From Domibacillus tundrae (GTDB lineage: Bacteria; Bacillota; Bacilli; Bacillales; Domibacillaceae): 64,000 bases of DNA. The stretch covers positions 155,929 to 219,928 of the forward strand of contig NZ_LAJA01000004.1 of NCBI RefSeq assembly GCF_000970675.1, read 5' to 3'. Under the pieces are notes generated by a model. The model saw nothing but the letters and a program-made list of their open reading frames with translations, did not search any database and was not told the origin of the DNA. Positions 46,193-54,118 of the stretch are shown piece after piece (the stretch's first letter is position 1; each line of letters begins with the position of its first letter). Made by a program: the position numbers and the translations under genes.

Positions 46193-46312
46193 TAAAAAGG
46201 TCACTCATTAGGAGTGGCTTTTTTATTTGCTTAAAATGAAATACTCCATTTCTTGTCGTACGGATTCCGTATATATGAGGATTGAAAAAATAAATCTTGT
46301 AAGTTGGCGGGG

Positions 46313-46379
46313 CTAAATAATTTTCTTCATACTGCATTTCTGGCATTCACGAAAAAAGATCATATTTTTGATTAAATTG
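46313..46379 (-). pseudogene. Remnant of a small zinc-ribbon protein
   Basis: KNMIFFRECQKCSMKKII followed by a stop matches the C-terminus of the intact gene at 53.26-53.43 kb (KNAIFLRECRNCGMKKII). The upstream half is lost. Confidence 0.7.
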
Positions 46380-46407
46380 TCTTTTATAGTTAATGAAATA
46401 AGTTTAA

Positions 46408-46450
46408 ATGCAAAGAAACCCCTCTTTTGAAGCGGGGAATTTCTTTGCAT
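46408..46450 (-). terminator. Terminator downstream of the sinI-like gene
   Basis: ATGCAAAGAAACCCC pairs with GGGGAATTTCTTTGCAT (two-base bulge), 30 bases after the sinI-like stop on the minus strand. Confidence 0.75.
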
Positions 46451-46479
46451 AACAAGCAAGTTTTTCAAAGTTATTTTGA

Positions 46480-46620
46480 TCAGGCCGGATTAGATAATTT
46501 GTTTGCGGCCAAAAATTCTTTGATTTCTTCAATGGACAATCCCAAACTTCTAGCGACTTTCATCAGCTCTACCCATTCAGCATCCAAGCATTCTTCCATC
46601 AGTCTTTTTTGCCCTAACAA
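46480..46620 (-). CDS. SinI-like anti-repressor micro-protein
   Basis: 46 residues from TTG at 46620 (GGGGG 9 bases upstream), or 39 from ATG at 46599. It carries a full SinI domain, LDAEWVELMKVARSLGLSIE then EIKEFLAANK, closely following B. subtilis SinI (EWVELM.EA....S.EEIR..L). SinI helices bind SinR-type repressors and release biofilm operons. No sinR lies next to it, so the partner is encoded elsewhere or is one of the XRE proteins. The leader contains a c-di-GMP-I riboswitch, suggesting second-messenger control. Confidence 0.85.
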   Translation of the reverse strand: MLGQKRLMEECLDAEWVELMKVARSLGLSIEEIKEFLAANKLSNPA

Positions 46621-46637
46621 TTAGGTATCCCCCGTTT

Positions 46638-46728
46638 CCGAAGCGGCTCAGCCATCATAGCCTTTTAATATAGACCTTAGATCTGGAGCTTTGTGTCCCG
46701 ATCTTTCGATCGGTTTACCTTTTTTCAT
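46638..46728 (-). promoter_or_regulatory. Cyclic di-GMP-I (GEMM) riboswitch
   Basis: Minus-strand leader of the sinI-like gene. Order: GGTAAACC, hairpin ACCGATCGAAAGATCGGG with GAAA tetraloop, GACACAAAGC, CAGATCTAAGG, then the second stem with CTATGATGGCTGAGCCGC. This follows the Vc2-type consensus (GGCAAACC, GAAA loop, GGGACGCAAAGCC, CCUAA), with A for G in ACGCAAAG. The GGGGG ribosome site lies about 10 bases past the domain, so translational control is plausible. ON or OFF response cannot be read. Confidence 0.85.
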
Positions 46729-46986
46729 TATTGTTTTCATAGTGTAACATAAGATTTTTAAGGATCTTGTCGGAAATTGGATTTAGTAAAAACTTTTTTG
46801 AAAGTAAAAAACGATAAAGAATTTCAACTATTTTTTGAACGTTTTACGTCATGCAGATGACGTATATATGAAAAGTTTATTGAAGTTTATTAAAGGTTAT
46901 GTATAGGGAATAAAGCTACTAGCACAAGACAATGATTGCGGGAGGATCACTTTTTTAGACGAAATGACAGACGGGAGGTGGAGAAA

Positions 46987-47313
46987 ATGGAGAAAGGGAC
47001 AACATATTCTTTAGAGGTTAATGGCGAAGGAACTCACAATTCCTTTAATTATGAAACGATGAGTAAGGCGAGCGAAGCTTACAAATTTCTTTCTGGAAAA
47101 TTTAGTGAGTATAGGATAAATAATAAAAGTTCTGTAACTTCTGATGAGGAAATTGTACAACTAACCATTAGTGATATGTTTATTGGAACTTTCCCGATCA
47201 ACACTGCTGCATCGATTGTTCCAGAGGACTGGTTTAGTAAAGATGTATATGAAGAAATGTTAGAAGCTGCTAGGGACTATTATGAAAAAACAAATGAACT
47301 AGCAATAGACTAA
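46987..47313 (+). CDS. Hypothetical cassette protein, 108 residues
   Basis: ATG at 46987 follows GGGAGGTGGAGAAA; an in-frame start 51 bases earlier is weaker. An N-terminal beta-rich part (TYSLEVNGEGTHNSFNYETM) and a helical C-terminus (DVYEEMLEAARDYYEKTNEL). Not recognised. It is one of the single-gene cassettes with its own terminator. Confidence 0.6.
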   Translation: MEKGTTYSLEVNGEGTHNSFNYETMSKASEAYKFLSGKFSEYRINNKSSVTSDEEIVQLTISDMFIGTFPINTAASIVPEDWFSKDVYEEMLEAARDYYEKTNELAID

Positions 47314-47354
47314 GACACTCAAAAAAGGAGTGTCTTTTTTCTTTGCTCCAAAAC
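47314..47354 (+). terminator. Cassette terminator with CTTTGCTCCAAAAC tail
   Basis: GACACTC / GAGTGTC stem, T6, then CTTTGCTCCAAAACAAACA. The tail is identical to that at 59866-59879. Confidence 0.8.
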
Positions 47355-47389
47355 AAACACAAAGGAAAAGAGACTGGTGGTGAGGTGAT

Positions 47390-47491
47390 ATGGCTGATGT
47401 GCATAAACAGGTTGAAAAAGATTACGTAAAAGGCATGAAGTACAAAAAGATTGCCGAGAATATGACTTGTCGATCAAATACACCTGAATAA
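47390..47491 (+). pseudogene. Phage terminase small subunit, N-terminal fragment
   Basis: GGTGAGGTG lies just before the ATG. MADVHKQVEKDYVKGMKYKK then IAENM is the helix-turn-helix start of PBSX-type small terminases. The frame ends after 33 codons. Confidence 0.6.
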
Positions 47492-47541
47492 TTCGTATTC
47501 CGGCATTAACTGCTTATTCTGCTGAATACCTGTCTATAATA

Positions 47542-47793
47542 GTGGGTGGAGTTTCAAATATTCAGCCCCAGTTTTACGAAGAGGCTGAAAAGAATTTCGA
47601 ACTGGGTTCACGGTTGTCATTTACCCTTATGTGCGGAGCAGTATTTGAAGGAATGTTGTATGCTGAGCTGTATCCGAATTCAAAAAAACCAACGTTCAAT
47701 GAGTTAATTAAACCAGCACATAGGACGAGAAAAAGAAAACGAAGAATGAAAATTAATGAAGAAAAGCTGCATGCCCATTATAAAATGAAATAG
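47542..47793 (+). pseudogene. Fragment of an unrecognised protein
   Basis: Open frame with QFYEEAEKNFELGSRLSFTL and CGAVFEGMLYAELYPNSKKP, then a basic tail. It resembles the start of HEPN/DUF4145-like helical proteins, but the remainder is absent and there is no ribosome site. Low certainty. Confidence 0.35.
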
Positions 47794-47807
47794 CGAGAGG
47801 GATTTCA

Positions 47808-48749
47808 GTGAAAAATAAATTTAAAGATATAAAACGCGTTGCAAATATAGATGAATTTGTGGATTCTTTAGAATTTGATCAATTACCTATGGCAGGGCAA
47901 GAGATCCCACTTTATCATTACACAAGCATTTATGGCTTAGAAGGAATAATTAAGAATAAAGAATTATGGCTATCTAAAAGTGAATTTTTAAATGATAAAT
48001 TGGAACTTAAATATACCTTAGATACGATTATGATGTTGATAGAGCAATTCATGGGAGCAGATAAGATTACTGAAGAATTAGTTTTTAAAGAATGGATTAA
48101 ACGATCAATCCAAAATAAATTCTTTTCACTAGAAATTTATACTATCTCATTAAGTACAAATAAAGACTCTAATCTTCTGTGGTCGAATTATGCAAATAAT
48201 GATGGATATAACATCGAATTTGTCTACTCAGAATTGTTGCATTTATTAAGTGAAAATATAGCTAAAAGCCATGAACCAAAAAAAGTTTTTATTTTTCCTT
48301 ATGCTGTTATTTATAACAAGGAAAAGCAATTAAAATTACTTAGAAAGGAATTAATAAATCTATATAAAATCTTCTTGTATGCATTTGATAAAAATGATGA
48401 GTCCCTTTATTACAAATATGGAGCTAAGCCATTAGCAAATATTGTAACGTACTCTATATTTTTTAAAGATTCTAGTTTTCATCAAGAAGAAGAATTTAGA
48501 TTTGCTGTTTATTTTACAGACGAAAGCTATGCAAAGAAGGTCACAAAATTCCGAATTAGGAATGGAATTTTTATTCCTTATATTCCTCTTTCTGTTGAAA
48601 ATTATAATAATAGGAAGTTTATACAAAGCATTACGATCGGTCCTAAAAACAGTTTAGACATTGCTGAAGCAGGTATGGAACACTTTTTAGATAACAATGA
48701 CATGACAGAAGTTGAAGTGAAAAAATCTAAAATACCTTATAGGTACTAA
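47808..48749 (+). CDS. DUF2971 protein
   Basis: 313 residues, GTG start with GAGAGGGA 7 bases upstream. DUF2971 blocks: LYHYTSIYGLEGIIKNKELW, LSKSEFLNDKLELKY, SLSTNKDSNLLWSNYANNDG and the C-terminal HQEEEFRFAVYF. The family is uncharacterised and often found in mobile or defence-rich DNA. No membrane segment. Codon use is AT-rich compared with chromosomal neighbours. A cassette terminator (GCATCC / GGATGC, T5) follows at 48751-48777. Confidence 0.85.
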   Translation: MKNKFKDIKRVANIDEFVDSLEFDQLPMAGQEIPLYHYTSIYGLEGIIKNKELWLSKSEFLNDKLELKYTLDTIMMLIEQFMGADKITEELVFKEWIKRSIQNKFFSLEIYTISLSTNKDSNLLWSNYANNDGYNIEFVYSELLHLLSENIAKSHEPKKVFIFPYAVIYNKEKQLKLLRKELINLYKIFLYAFDKNDESLYYKYGAKPLANIVTYSIFFKDSSFHQEEEFRFAVYFTDESYAKKVTKFRIRNGIFIPYIPLSVENYNNRKFIQSITIGPKNSLDIAEAGMEHFLDNNDMTEVEVKKSKIPYRY

Positions 48750-48905
48750 AGCATCCCGCCACGGATGCTTTTTCTTTTTATAGAAAAAAGGTGGCGAAGG
48801 ATATATTACAGGGAAGTGTTCCCTTCATCTTTTAAATTTTTAGCCGATAATAAGGAGGATGGTATTTAATAATAAAAGTTTTATTTAGAAATGGAGTATG
48901 GCTGC

Positions 48906-49727
48906 ATGTTTAATAAAATTGATTCTTTAGACAGTCTAATAAAAGTGATTCCTATTTTAAAGTCAGCAGTTCCAGCTGATCTTTCAATTGCCATATGTGA
49001 TTTGGAACAGTTCATAGCTTATTTTCCAGGTGGAAATATAAATCTAAATATTAAAGTTGGACAAAAAATAAATTCAGAAGAACCTCTCTCTGTTGCTATA
49101 CGCCAGAATAAGCGGTTACAAGCTGAAGTTCCAGCTGATTTTTATGGATTTGAATTTACGGGAACAGCGCTTCCACTTCTTGATAAAACAAATAAGGTTA
49201 TTGGCGGGATGGCAGTTCAACTACGTAGACAAAGTGAGTTAAGGACTATTGCAGAGCAAATTTCTGCATCCTTGGAACAAGCTAACGAACAAATGACGAC
49301 AGTCGCAAATGGTTCAACGTCCCTTGCGCAGCCCTCCCAAGAACTTTTAGGAAAATCTCATCAAGCTGGGGAGAGTGTAAAGGAAACCGATCATGTATTA
49401 TCCATGATTAAGAAGGTGGCAGACCAGACCAATTTATTGGGTTTAAATGCAGCAATCGAAGCAGCGCGTGCAGGAGAAAAAGGCAAGGGTTTTGAAGTCG
49501 TGGCAAATGAAATTAGAAAATTTTCAAAAGAAACAGTGGAGTCAACTCAAAAAGTAAGTAAAATAACATCCCAAATTCAAAATGTTACGAGCCAAATGGG
49601 TACTTCAATTGAAAAAATAGCTGGGGTTGGCAATAAACAAGCTGCTTCTATGAAACAAATATCTTCCTTAATAGAAGAAATTGAGCAACTTTCAAAAAGC
49701 CTAAGTAAATTAGCTAATCAATTATAA
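48906..49727 (+). CDS. Soluble methyl-accepting chemotaxis protein (YfmS-like)
   Basis: 273 residues from ATG at 48906 (GGAG about 9 bases upstream). No membrane segment. An N-terminal ~115-residue sensor of the YfmS type ([20 protein letters not shown]) is followed by a short signalling domain with the hairpin tip [20 protein letters not shown] and [14 protein letters not shown] (~182-212). It is a short receptor lacking the methylation helices' full length, as in B. subtilis YfmS (286 residues). It would signal to CheA from the cytoplasm. Confidence 0.92.
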   Translation: MFNKIDSLDSLIKVIPILKSAVPADLSIAICDLEQFIAYFPGGNINLNIKVGQKINSEEPLSVAIRQNKRLQAEVPADFYGFEFTGTALPLLDKTNKVIGGMAVQLRRQSELRTIAEQISASLEQANEQMTTVANGSTSLAQPSQELLGKSHQAGESVKETDHVLSMIKKVADQTNLLGLNAAIEAARAGEKGKGFEVVANEIRKFSKETVESTQKVSKITSQIQNVTSQMGTSIEKIAGVGNKQAASMKQISSLIEEIEQLSKSLSKLANQL

Positions 49728-49907
49728 AGACTTGACCGGTTTGAATAAATGCTTAAAGGTTTTTAATGATGTTTTTATATTTGAAAACCTTAATAAATAA
49801 AGGTTTAAAAGAGTATATAGTGCTTGAAATCGCTATAAAAGCTGTTCCGCACACAAGTTCACCCTTGGGAGCGCGAGCAATACATGTCAATATACGAAGA
49901 TGGACAA

Positions 49908-49941
49908 CCCCTTGATCCGTATAGCTTCAAGGGGTTTTTCT
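49908..49941 (+). terminator. Terminator after the chemoreceptor gene
   Basis: AACCCCTTGA / TCAAGGGGTT stem, then TTTCTTTTG. Confidence 0.8.
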
Positions 49942-49982
49942 TTTGCATAGATTTTGTGATAAGAATTCTTAAGGGTTACCAC

Positions 49983-51281
49983 TTAATCAACAGTTTTCTC
50001 AGTGGAAGAATGGAAGGGGGCAACTGTTGGAAAGAGGATAGTAAAGCAAGTGCCTTTTCCTATTTCGCTGTCCACCTTGATTTCACCCATCATGGCTTTT
50101 ACAATACTGAAAATCACCATTGTTCCGAGTCCAGTACCATTTACTTTTGTTGAAAAGTAAGGTGTTCCCAAACGTTCAATTTGTTCATCTGTCATGCCGG
50201 CCCCTGTATCTGCCACTGTGATGACTACTTTATCGTTCAGCACCTGTAACGTAATCATTAATTTCCCTCCACCAGGCATTGCTTCAATGCTATTTTTAAT
50301 GAGATTTATAAGGCACTGATGAAGTTTTTCTCGTTCGCCAGCAATGTATATAGCTTCTGTTTTTTGGATTTCAATACCTACAGCATTCATCAAGGCAAGA
50401 GGGGTAACGGTTTTTATAATATGATCGAGTTCCTTATTCAATTCTAACATCTCTACGTTTTCTAATGAAGGTGTTGCAAAGGTAAGGTAATCGGTAATAA
50501 TAGACGCAGCCCTATCTAACTCTTCAAGTGAGGTGGAGATATAAAAATTTTTTTGCTCATTTGTAAGATTATCATCACTTAGTAATTGAATGAATCCTCT
50601 TGTAACCGTAAGTGGGTTTCTTACTTCATGAGAGATACTTGCAGCAACTTCACTGACTGATTTTAACTTTTCAAGTTTTCTTATTTCCGTAGCAAGAGCC
50701 ATATCATTTCTTGCTCTCTCGATAAATTTAACAAATAATATAATCCCAATTACTTGAATGTAGATGAACGTGATAAAAGACATAAGGTTTTTTATGCTCA
50801 TTATTTCTGAATAAAATAAACTGAGTGCTGCCCCTGTATATAATGCTGAAAGAAAAGCAACTTCCATAACGTAGCGCAGTCTTTTCGCTAGGTTAACTGT
50901 CTTTTCAAAAAAAGGAATCATAAACCAAAGGGAAATAAGCAACAGTATACTGCCGGCTAAATTTATATAGAAGCCAGAACCACCTAAACCAAAACGGTAA
51001 GTAATTAAAATAAGAAATAAAAGAAGAGCAACTCTGCGGCCTCCATAAAAAGCACCGACTATAAAGGGGACATAACGCATATCGATTAACTGACCAGGCC
51101 CAATTTGAATAGAAAATGTCATACATAATACAATTGAACTCCCAGAGGTCAGAAAAATTAATAGTTTATTAGTTAATTGATGAATTTTCTTTTCAATAAA
51201 TTTAAGGTATACAAAGAAAAAAGTGAAAATAAAAAAAACATTTAACAATAAGATTTGAAGATCATGAAATACGTTAATCAT
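49983..51281 (-). CDS. Membrane sensor histidine kinase with 5TMR-type sensor (KinB-like)
   Basis: 432 residues, ATG with GGAAGGGG upstream. Six N-terminal membrane helices (to ~residue 195) form a 5TM-LytS-like sensor (QLIDMRYVPFIVGAFYGGRR). HisKA follows with the phospho-acceptor His in SISHEVRNPLTVTRGFIQLL (~residue 215), then the N-box CLINLIKNSIEAMPGGG and the G boxes DTGAGMTDEQ and GTGLGTMV. The layout matches the sporulation-type kinases KinB/KinD of bacilli, which feed the Spo0 phosphorelay. There is no adjacent regulator, consistent with that. A half copy lies at 24.0-24.5 kb. Confidence 0.93.
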   Translation of the reverse strand: MINVFHDLQILLLNVFFIFTFFFVYLKFIEKKIHQLTNKLLIFLTSGSSIVLCMTFSIQIGPGQLIDMRYVPFIVGAFYGGRRVALLLFLILITYRFGLGGSGFYINLAGSILLLISLWFMIPFFEKTVNLAKRLRYVMEVAFLSALYTGAALSLFYSEIMSIKNLMSFITFIYIQVIGIILFVKFIERARNDMALATEIRKLEKLKSVSEVAASISHEVRNPLTVTRGFIQLLSDDNLTNEQKNFYISTSLEELDRAASIITDYLTFATPSLENVEMLELNKELDHIIKTVTPLALMNAVGIEIQKTEAIYIAGEREKLHQCLINLIKNSIEAMPGGGKLMITLQVLNDKVVITVADTGAGMTDEQIERLGTPYFSTKVNGTGLGTMVIFSIVKAMMGEIKVDSEIGKGTCFTILFPTVAPFHSSTEKTVD

Positions 51282-51470
51282 TTCTTTTACCCCTTCCTAC
51301 CGTCGCTTATCAATTTGTGTATAATATGGAAAAGTACTACTTAATAAGATAATAAATACATGCAGCAGCGTGCTAACGGTTCTAAACAAGCAGCATTTCT
51401 TTTTTTATTATCCTACAAAATAAGTAGTAATCCTACATTTTCCATCCGTCAAATTACGACAAAAGCAGCA

Positions 51471-51606
51471 ATGAAAGTTTAAAGTAAAGTTTCATTTTGA
51501 ATTCCAATTCCTGCATTTTTAAAAGATGAAAGGGGAAAAGTGTATGCTGATTTCCGGAGCGCAGCAGCGGACAGAACACATGCGCAAATTCACGTCTTAT
51601 GCCCAT
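51471..51606 (-). pseudogene. ImmA/IrrE remnant with lost zinc motif
   Basis: Minus frame REFAHVFCPLLRSGNQHTLF then FHLLKMQELEFKMKLYF aligns with EFAHELCHLLRHAGNQHTLP..LKMQEWQVK of the intact ImmA at 23.3 kb. HELCH has become HVFCP. No start. A palindromic segment (AAAACACCTCC..GGTGCTTTT, 51608-51672) lies beside it. Nothing else is seen in 51282-51716. Confidence 0.75.
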
Positions 51607-51716
51607 AAAAAACACCTCCAAGTTGTTTTGAGGTAACCAATACCTGTTTTCCAACTTAAAGGTGCTTTTTATTTGTCTCACTCTATGGGGGCAGTCCCGT
51701 AATGAAGTTTCTCTTT

Positions 51717-52310
51717 TCACTTAGATGGCTGAACAACTTCCTCCTCTTCTAATGCCTTCTCAGCTTCTTCATTAATTTTATTAACCTCGGTATTTGTTTC
51801 TTTCACTTCATCACTTACTTCACTAACTTTTTCATTTGATTCCTCAAGGTCTTCCTCTGCCTCTTCAATTTTATCCTCTGCTTTTTCGGCCTCGCGCTCA
51901 GCTTGTTCTAATTTATTATTAGCAGCCTTAGCGTTTTCCATAGCTTTTATCATCTGAGCACTGGCTTTTTCTGAATCGGCAGCAGCTTCTAAAGCTGCAG
52001 AGTCTGCTTCTTTCACCATTGCAGCGGCTGAGTTTAATTCTTTTGCCAGATCATCGACATCCATTTTAGATTTTTCTAGGTTAAATACAATATTTTCTGT
52101 ATTATTTCCAGTGTTTTCAAGTGTATGGAGATTAGTTTCAAGGTCATCTCTGATTTGTGCTGATTCAGCGTTGAGCTTTTCCGAATCAGGTTCCCATAAT
52201 TCTGTTATGACACCTTTTAAAAGAACGAAGCAGATACAAGCATACAGCAAAAGAGCCCACCATGTTTTATAGAAAGGCTTTTTTTGCCGCAGCAGTTTGG
52301 CAGCTGGCAC
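51717..52310 (-). CDS. Membrane-anchored coiled-coil protein
   Basis: 197 residues, GTG start with GGGGTG upstream. A basic N-terminus (KLLRQKKPFYK) precedes one membrane helix (TWWALLLYACICFVLLKGVI). The rest is an almost continuous Ala/Glu/Lys coiled coil (~55-185) rich in AEKAEDKIEEAEEDLEES-type heptads. Not a named family. The orientation suggests an extracytoplasmic or membrane-tethered rod. A short acidic ORF of similar tail composition lies just upstream at 52.56-52.67 kb. Confidence 0.65.
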   Translation of the reverse strand: MPAAKLLRQKKPFYKTWWALLLYACICFVLLKGVITELWEPDSEKLNAESAQIRDDLETNLHTLENTGNNTENIVFNLEKSKMDVDDLAKELNSAAAMVKEADSAALEAAADSEKASAQMIKAMENAKAANNKLEQAEREAEKAEDKIEEAEEDLEESNEKVSEVSDEVKETNTEVNKINEEAEKALEEEEVVQPSK

Positions 52311-52555
52311 TTTCTAAACACCCCCTGTATATGATCCACTATATAATGAACTCAACAACTACTTGGAAATGCTTCTTTCATTTTTATATTCTTCTTTTAC
52401 CCTTTATATGAGCAAAAAGGAGAGGGAATTGCTGAATGGCGCGGTTTCATGAATTTTGTACAGCCGATTCGGAAAACAGAAAAGATTGAGGGTATTATGT
52501 CTTTGACTTATAGTCGGTTTTGTAATTCATTATGATTATTAAGCGATACGGACTT

Positions 52556-52666
52556 TTAAATAACTCTCGGTTCTTCTTCTACGACAGGCTCTTCTTCAAC
52601 AGGTTCTGCAGGCTCGGGAGTTTCTTCTTCAAGAGTTACTGTTACTTCATTGATAAATAAAAACAT
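52556..52666 (-). CDS. Possible 36-residue acidic peptide
   Basis: MFLFINEVTVTLEEETPEPA then repeats of EP, EEEP and VVEEEPRVI. No clear ribosome site. It may be the tail of a lost paralogue of the coiled-coil protein. Low certainty. Confidence 0.3.
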   Translation of the reverse strand: MFLFINEVTVTLEEETPEPAEPVEEEPVVEEEPRVI

Positions 52667-52719
52667 AAGTAACAATGTGCAAAATTCAATAATTAAAATT
52701 TTAAAAAACCAACATTTTT

Positions 52720-52878
52720 TTATGTTGGCTGTTCATATTCCGCCAATGCTTCACTCAAAAGTTGAATGTCACTTTGGATAAATTCTCTAAGGTTTGAATC
52801 TTCGCATTTATAATAATCATCTATTAGACGGCCAAGCTCAATAGATAGAATGACGGTTACTTCTTCCAGAGCGAACAT
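52720..52878 (-). CDS. Small DYYKC-family protein, copy 1
   Basis: 52 residues: MFALEEVTVILSIELGRLID, DYYKCEDSNLREFIQSD and IQLLSEALAEYEQPT, two predicted helices. GAGAGGAG abuts the ATG, so the true start may be a few codons later. The paralogue at 56.9-57.06 kb shares LIDDYYKC and D-I-Q-L-L-x-E-A-L. The first helix slightly recalls Spo0E-type phosphatases, but the Spo0E signature is incomplete. A perfect terminator (CCAACAT / ATGTTGG, T6; 52706-52730) follows. Confidence 0.65.
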   Translation of the reverse strand: MFALEEVTVILSIELGRLIDDYYKCEDSNLREFIQSDIQLLSEALAEYEQPT

Positions 52879-53021
52879 CTCCTCTCTTCCTTTTGAGTAG
52901 TTTATCTTAGTTCAAATGTATTATACATGAAGATTTATGGTATTTTCTAAAAAAACAAAAAAAGCTGAAAATTCAAAGGGAGATATAAATACTATACAGG
53001 ACAAAAATTATAATTGAATTT

Positions 53022-53150
53022 TTATAAACAAAAAGGTATGGCAAGGGTTGACCATCCTGGCTTAGTTGATGCAGCATTAAGATCGAGAGCATTAAATTGC
53101 AATGTCAGCGATAATAATAAAATTAAAGACAGACCAACTTTAAGTATCAT
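53022..53150 (-). CDS. Putative secreted peptide precursor, start probably frameshifted
   Basis: 42 residues: a lysine, a strongly hydrophobic core (VGLSLILLLSLTLQF), a possible cleavage near NAA-S, and an 11-16 residue tail (STKPGWSTLAIPFCL). TAGGAGG precedes a different ATG 15 bases upstream that reads only MNKK before TGA. One extra A would give MNKKMILKVGLS, a classic signal-peptide start. It could be a pheromone-like or antimicrobial peptide, or a wreck. Confidence 0.4.
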   Translation of the reverse strand: MILKVGLSLILLLSLTLQFNALDLNAASTKPGWSTLAIPFCL

Positions 53151-53260
53151 TTTTTGTTCATTCTAATACCTCCTACATTTGTTTGTGGGTCAATTATGCT
53201 ATGAAGGATAAAAGATGTAAATAACAAGAACGGAATAAAAAACCCCGTCAATTGACAGGG

Positions 53261-53434
53261 TTAAATAATCTTCTTCATACCGCAATTACGGCATTCACGT
53301 AAGAAAATAGCATTTTTGATGGAGCTCTTGAATTGGGCATTATCGCAATTATCGCACCGGCCGCTTTTAATGTCGGGATACTCAAGAATGTTGTAGGTCA
53401 CGCTTAAATCAATTTTCTGTTCTGTTTCCATCAT
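53261..53434 (-). CDS. Small zinc-ribbon protein
   Basis: 57 residues, ATG-ATG start with GAGGTG upstream. Two CxxC pairs (SGRCDNCDNAQ and LRECRNCGMKK, ~residues 29-52) form a zinc ribbon behind a beta-strand head (KIDLSVTYNILEYPDIK). Not a named family; such proteins occur among phage early genes. The stop lies inside a terminator stem (AACCC-GTCAATTGAC-GGGTT, 53238-53262). A decayed copy is at 46.31-46.38 kb. Confidence 0.75.
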   Translation of the reverse strand: MMETEQKIDLSVTYNILEYPDIKSGRCDNCDNAQFKSSIKNAIFLRECRNCGMKKII

Positions 53435-53543
53435 ATTCACCTCACCCGGATAATCATATCACTTAAATGGTGGCGAGAGAGGCAGGAATTTATCTCCTTT
53501 TGTCGAAAATAAGGTAAAAGGGGATGTTCTTATAAAAATTAAA

Positions 53544-53714
53544 GTGAGTTATTACACCTTAGACTGTGATGGGATGCCTGAAGGACGTCAAATTTATGAA
53601 CAAGTAAAGATAAATCCAAACTCGATTGATAGTGTAAGTGTGCTGGTTCAAGAAGCATTAAGCCAAAAATTGAATACGAATAAAGATAAATTAAAAATTA
53701 TGAGTACGACATAA
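53544..53714 (+). CDS. Small VSYY-family protein, second copy
   Basis: 56 residues from GTG (VSYYTLDCDGMPEGRQIYEQ), paralogous to the gene at 45.4 kb. The well-placed ribosome site AAAGGGGA (53517-53524) points to codon ATA at 53532, where the paralogue has its ATG, so the original start has probably mutated and either ATA or the later GTG is used. A terminator with CTTTTCTCCAAAAC tail follows (53736-53774). Confidence 0.6.
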   Translation: MSYYTLDCDGMPEGRQIYEQVKINPNSIDSVSVLVQEALSQKLNTNKDKLKIMSTT

Positions 53715-53836
53715 ATTTTAATTTCATTCTCTACAAGCACCCATCGCGGTGCTTTTTTTCTTTTCTCCAAAACAAACAATTAATGATATTGACGGAGTAG
53801 AGAATGCATACAAATCTATAGTGAGATTATGCATCA

Positions 53837-53877
53837 AAAGAAACCCCCAGTAAAGGTTATTTACTGGGGGTTTCTTT
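53837..53877. terminator. Bidirectional terminator of sspH
   Basis: 18-bp perfect stem AAAGAAACCCCCAGTAAA with complement, loop GGTTA. Confidence 0.9.
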
Positions 53878-53938
53878 AATATCTGAATAACTACCCATAA
53901 ATACCAGGTTCACTTTCTAATGGAGAAAACCTAAATGA

Positions 53939-54118
53939 TTAATGTTCTCTTAAGGAAGCTAAAGGAACATTTTGCTCTTTTTGCGGCTCATTAAGAGGAT
54001 AAATTCTAGCCGTTTCATTGCTTTCTTCCACATGTTGAATAAAGACGGGTACTTCATTGAAAGTGACATTGACCATCACTGGTGAAGCGGCAATTTCTTG
54101 AGCTCGTTGTTTATTCAT
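53939..54118 (-). CDS. sspH: H-type small acid-soluble spore protein
   Basis: 59 residues from ATG at 54118 (AAGGAGAT about 9 bases upstream; an ATG two codons earlier is too close). The sequence MNKQRAQEIAASPVMVNVTF and EVPVFIQHVEESNETARIYP matches SspH of B. subtilis closely along its length. Made in the forespore under sigma-G and stored in the spore core (family knowledge). It is a chromosomal gene stranded between phage cassettes. Confidence 0.95.
   Translation of the reverse strand: MNKQRAQEIAASPVMVNVTFNEVPVFIQHVEESNETARIYPLNEPQKEQNVPLASLREH

Noticed and set aside
46427..46624. 65-codon plus-strand ORF
   Set aside because: It is the antisense of the SinI-like gene, whose minus-strand product matches a known domain.
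52720..52878. Spo0E-family phosphatase
   Set aside because: Only a weak likeness to the second helix; the S-x-x-L-D signature and first helix are missing.
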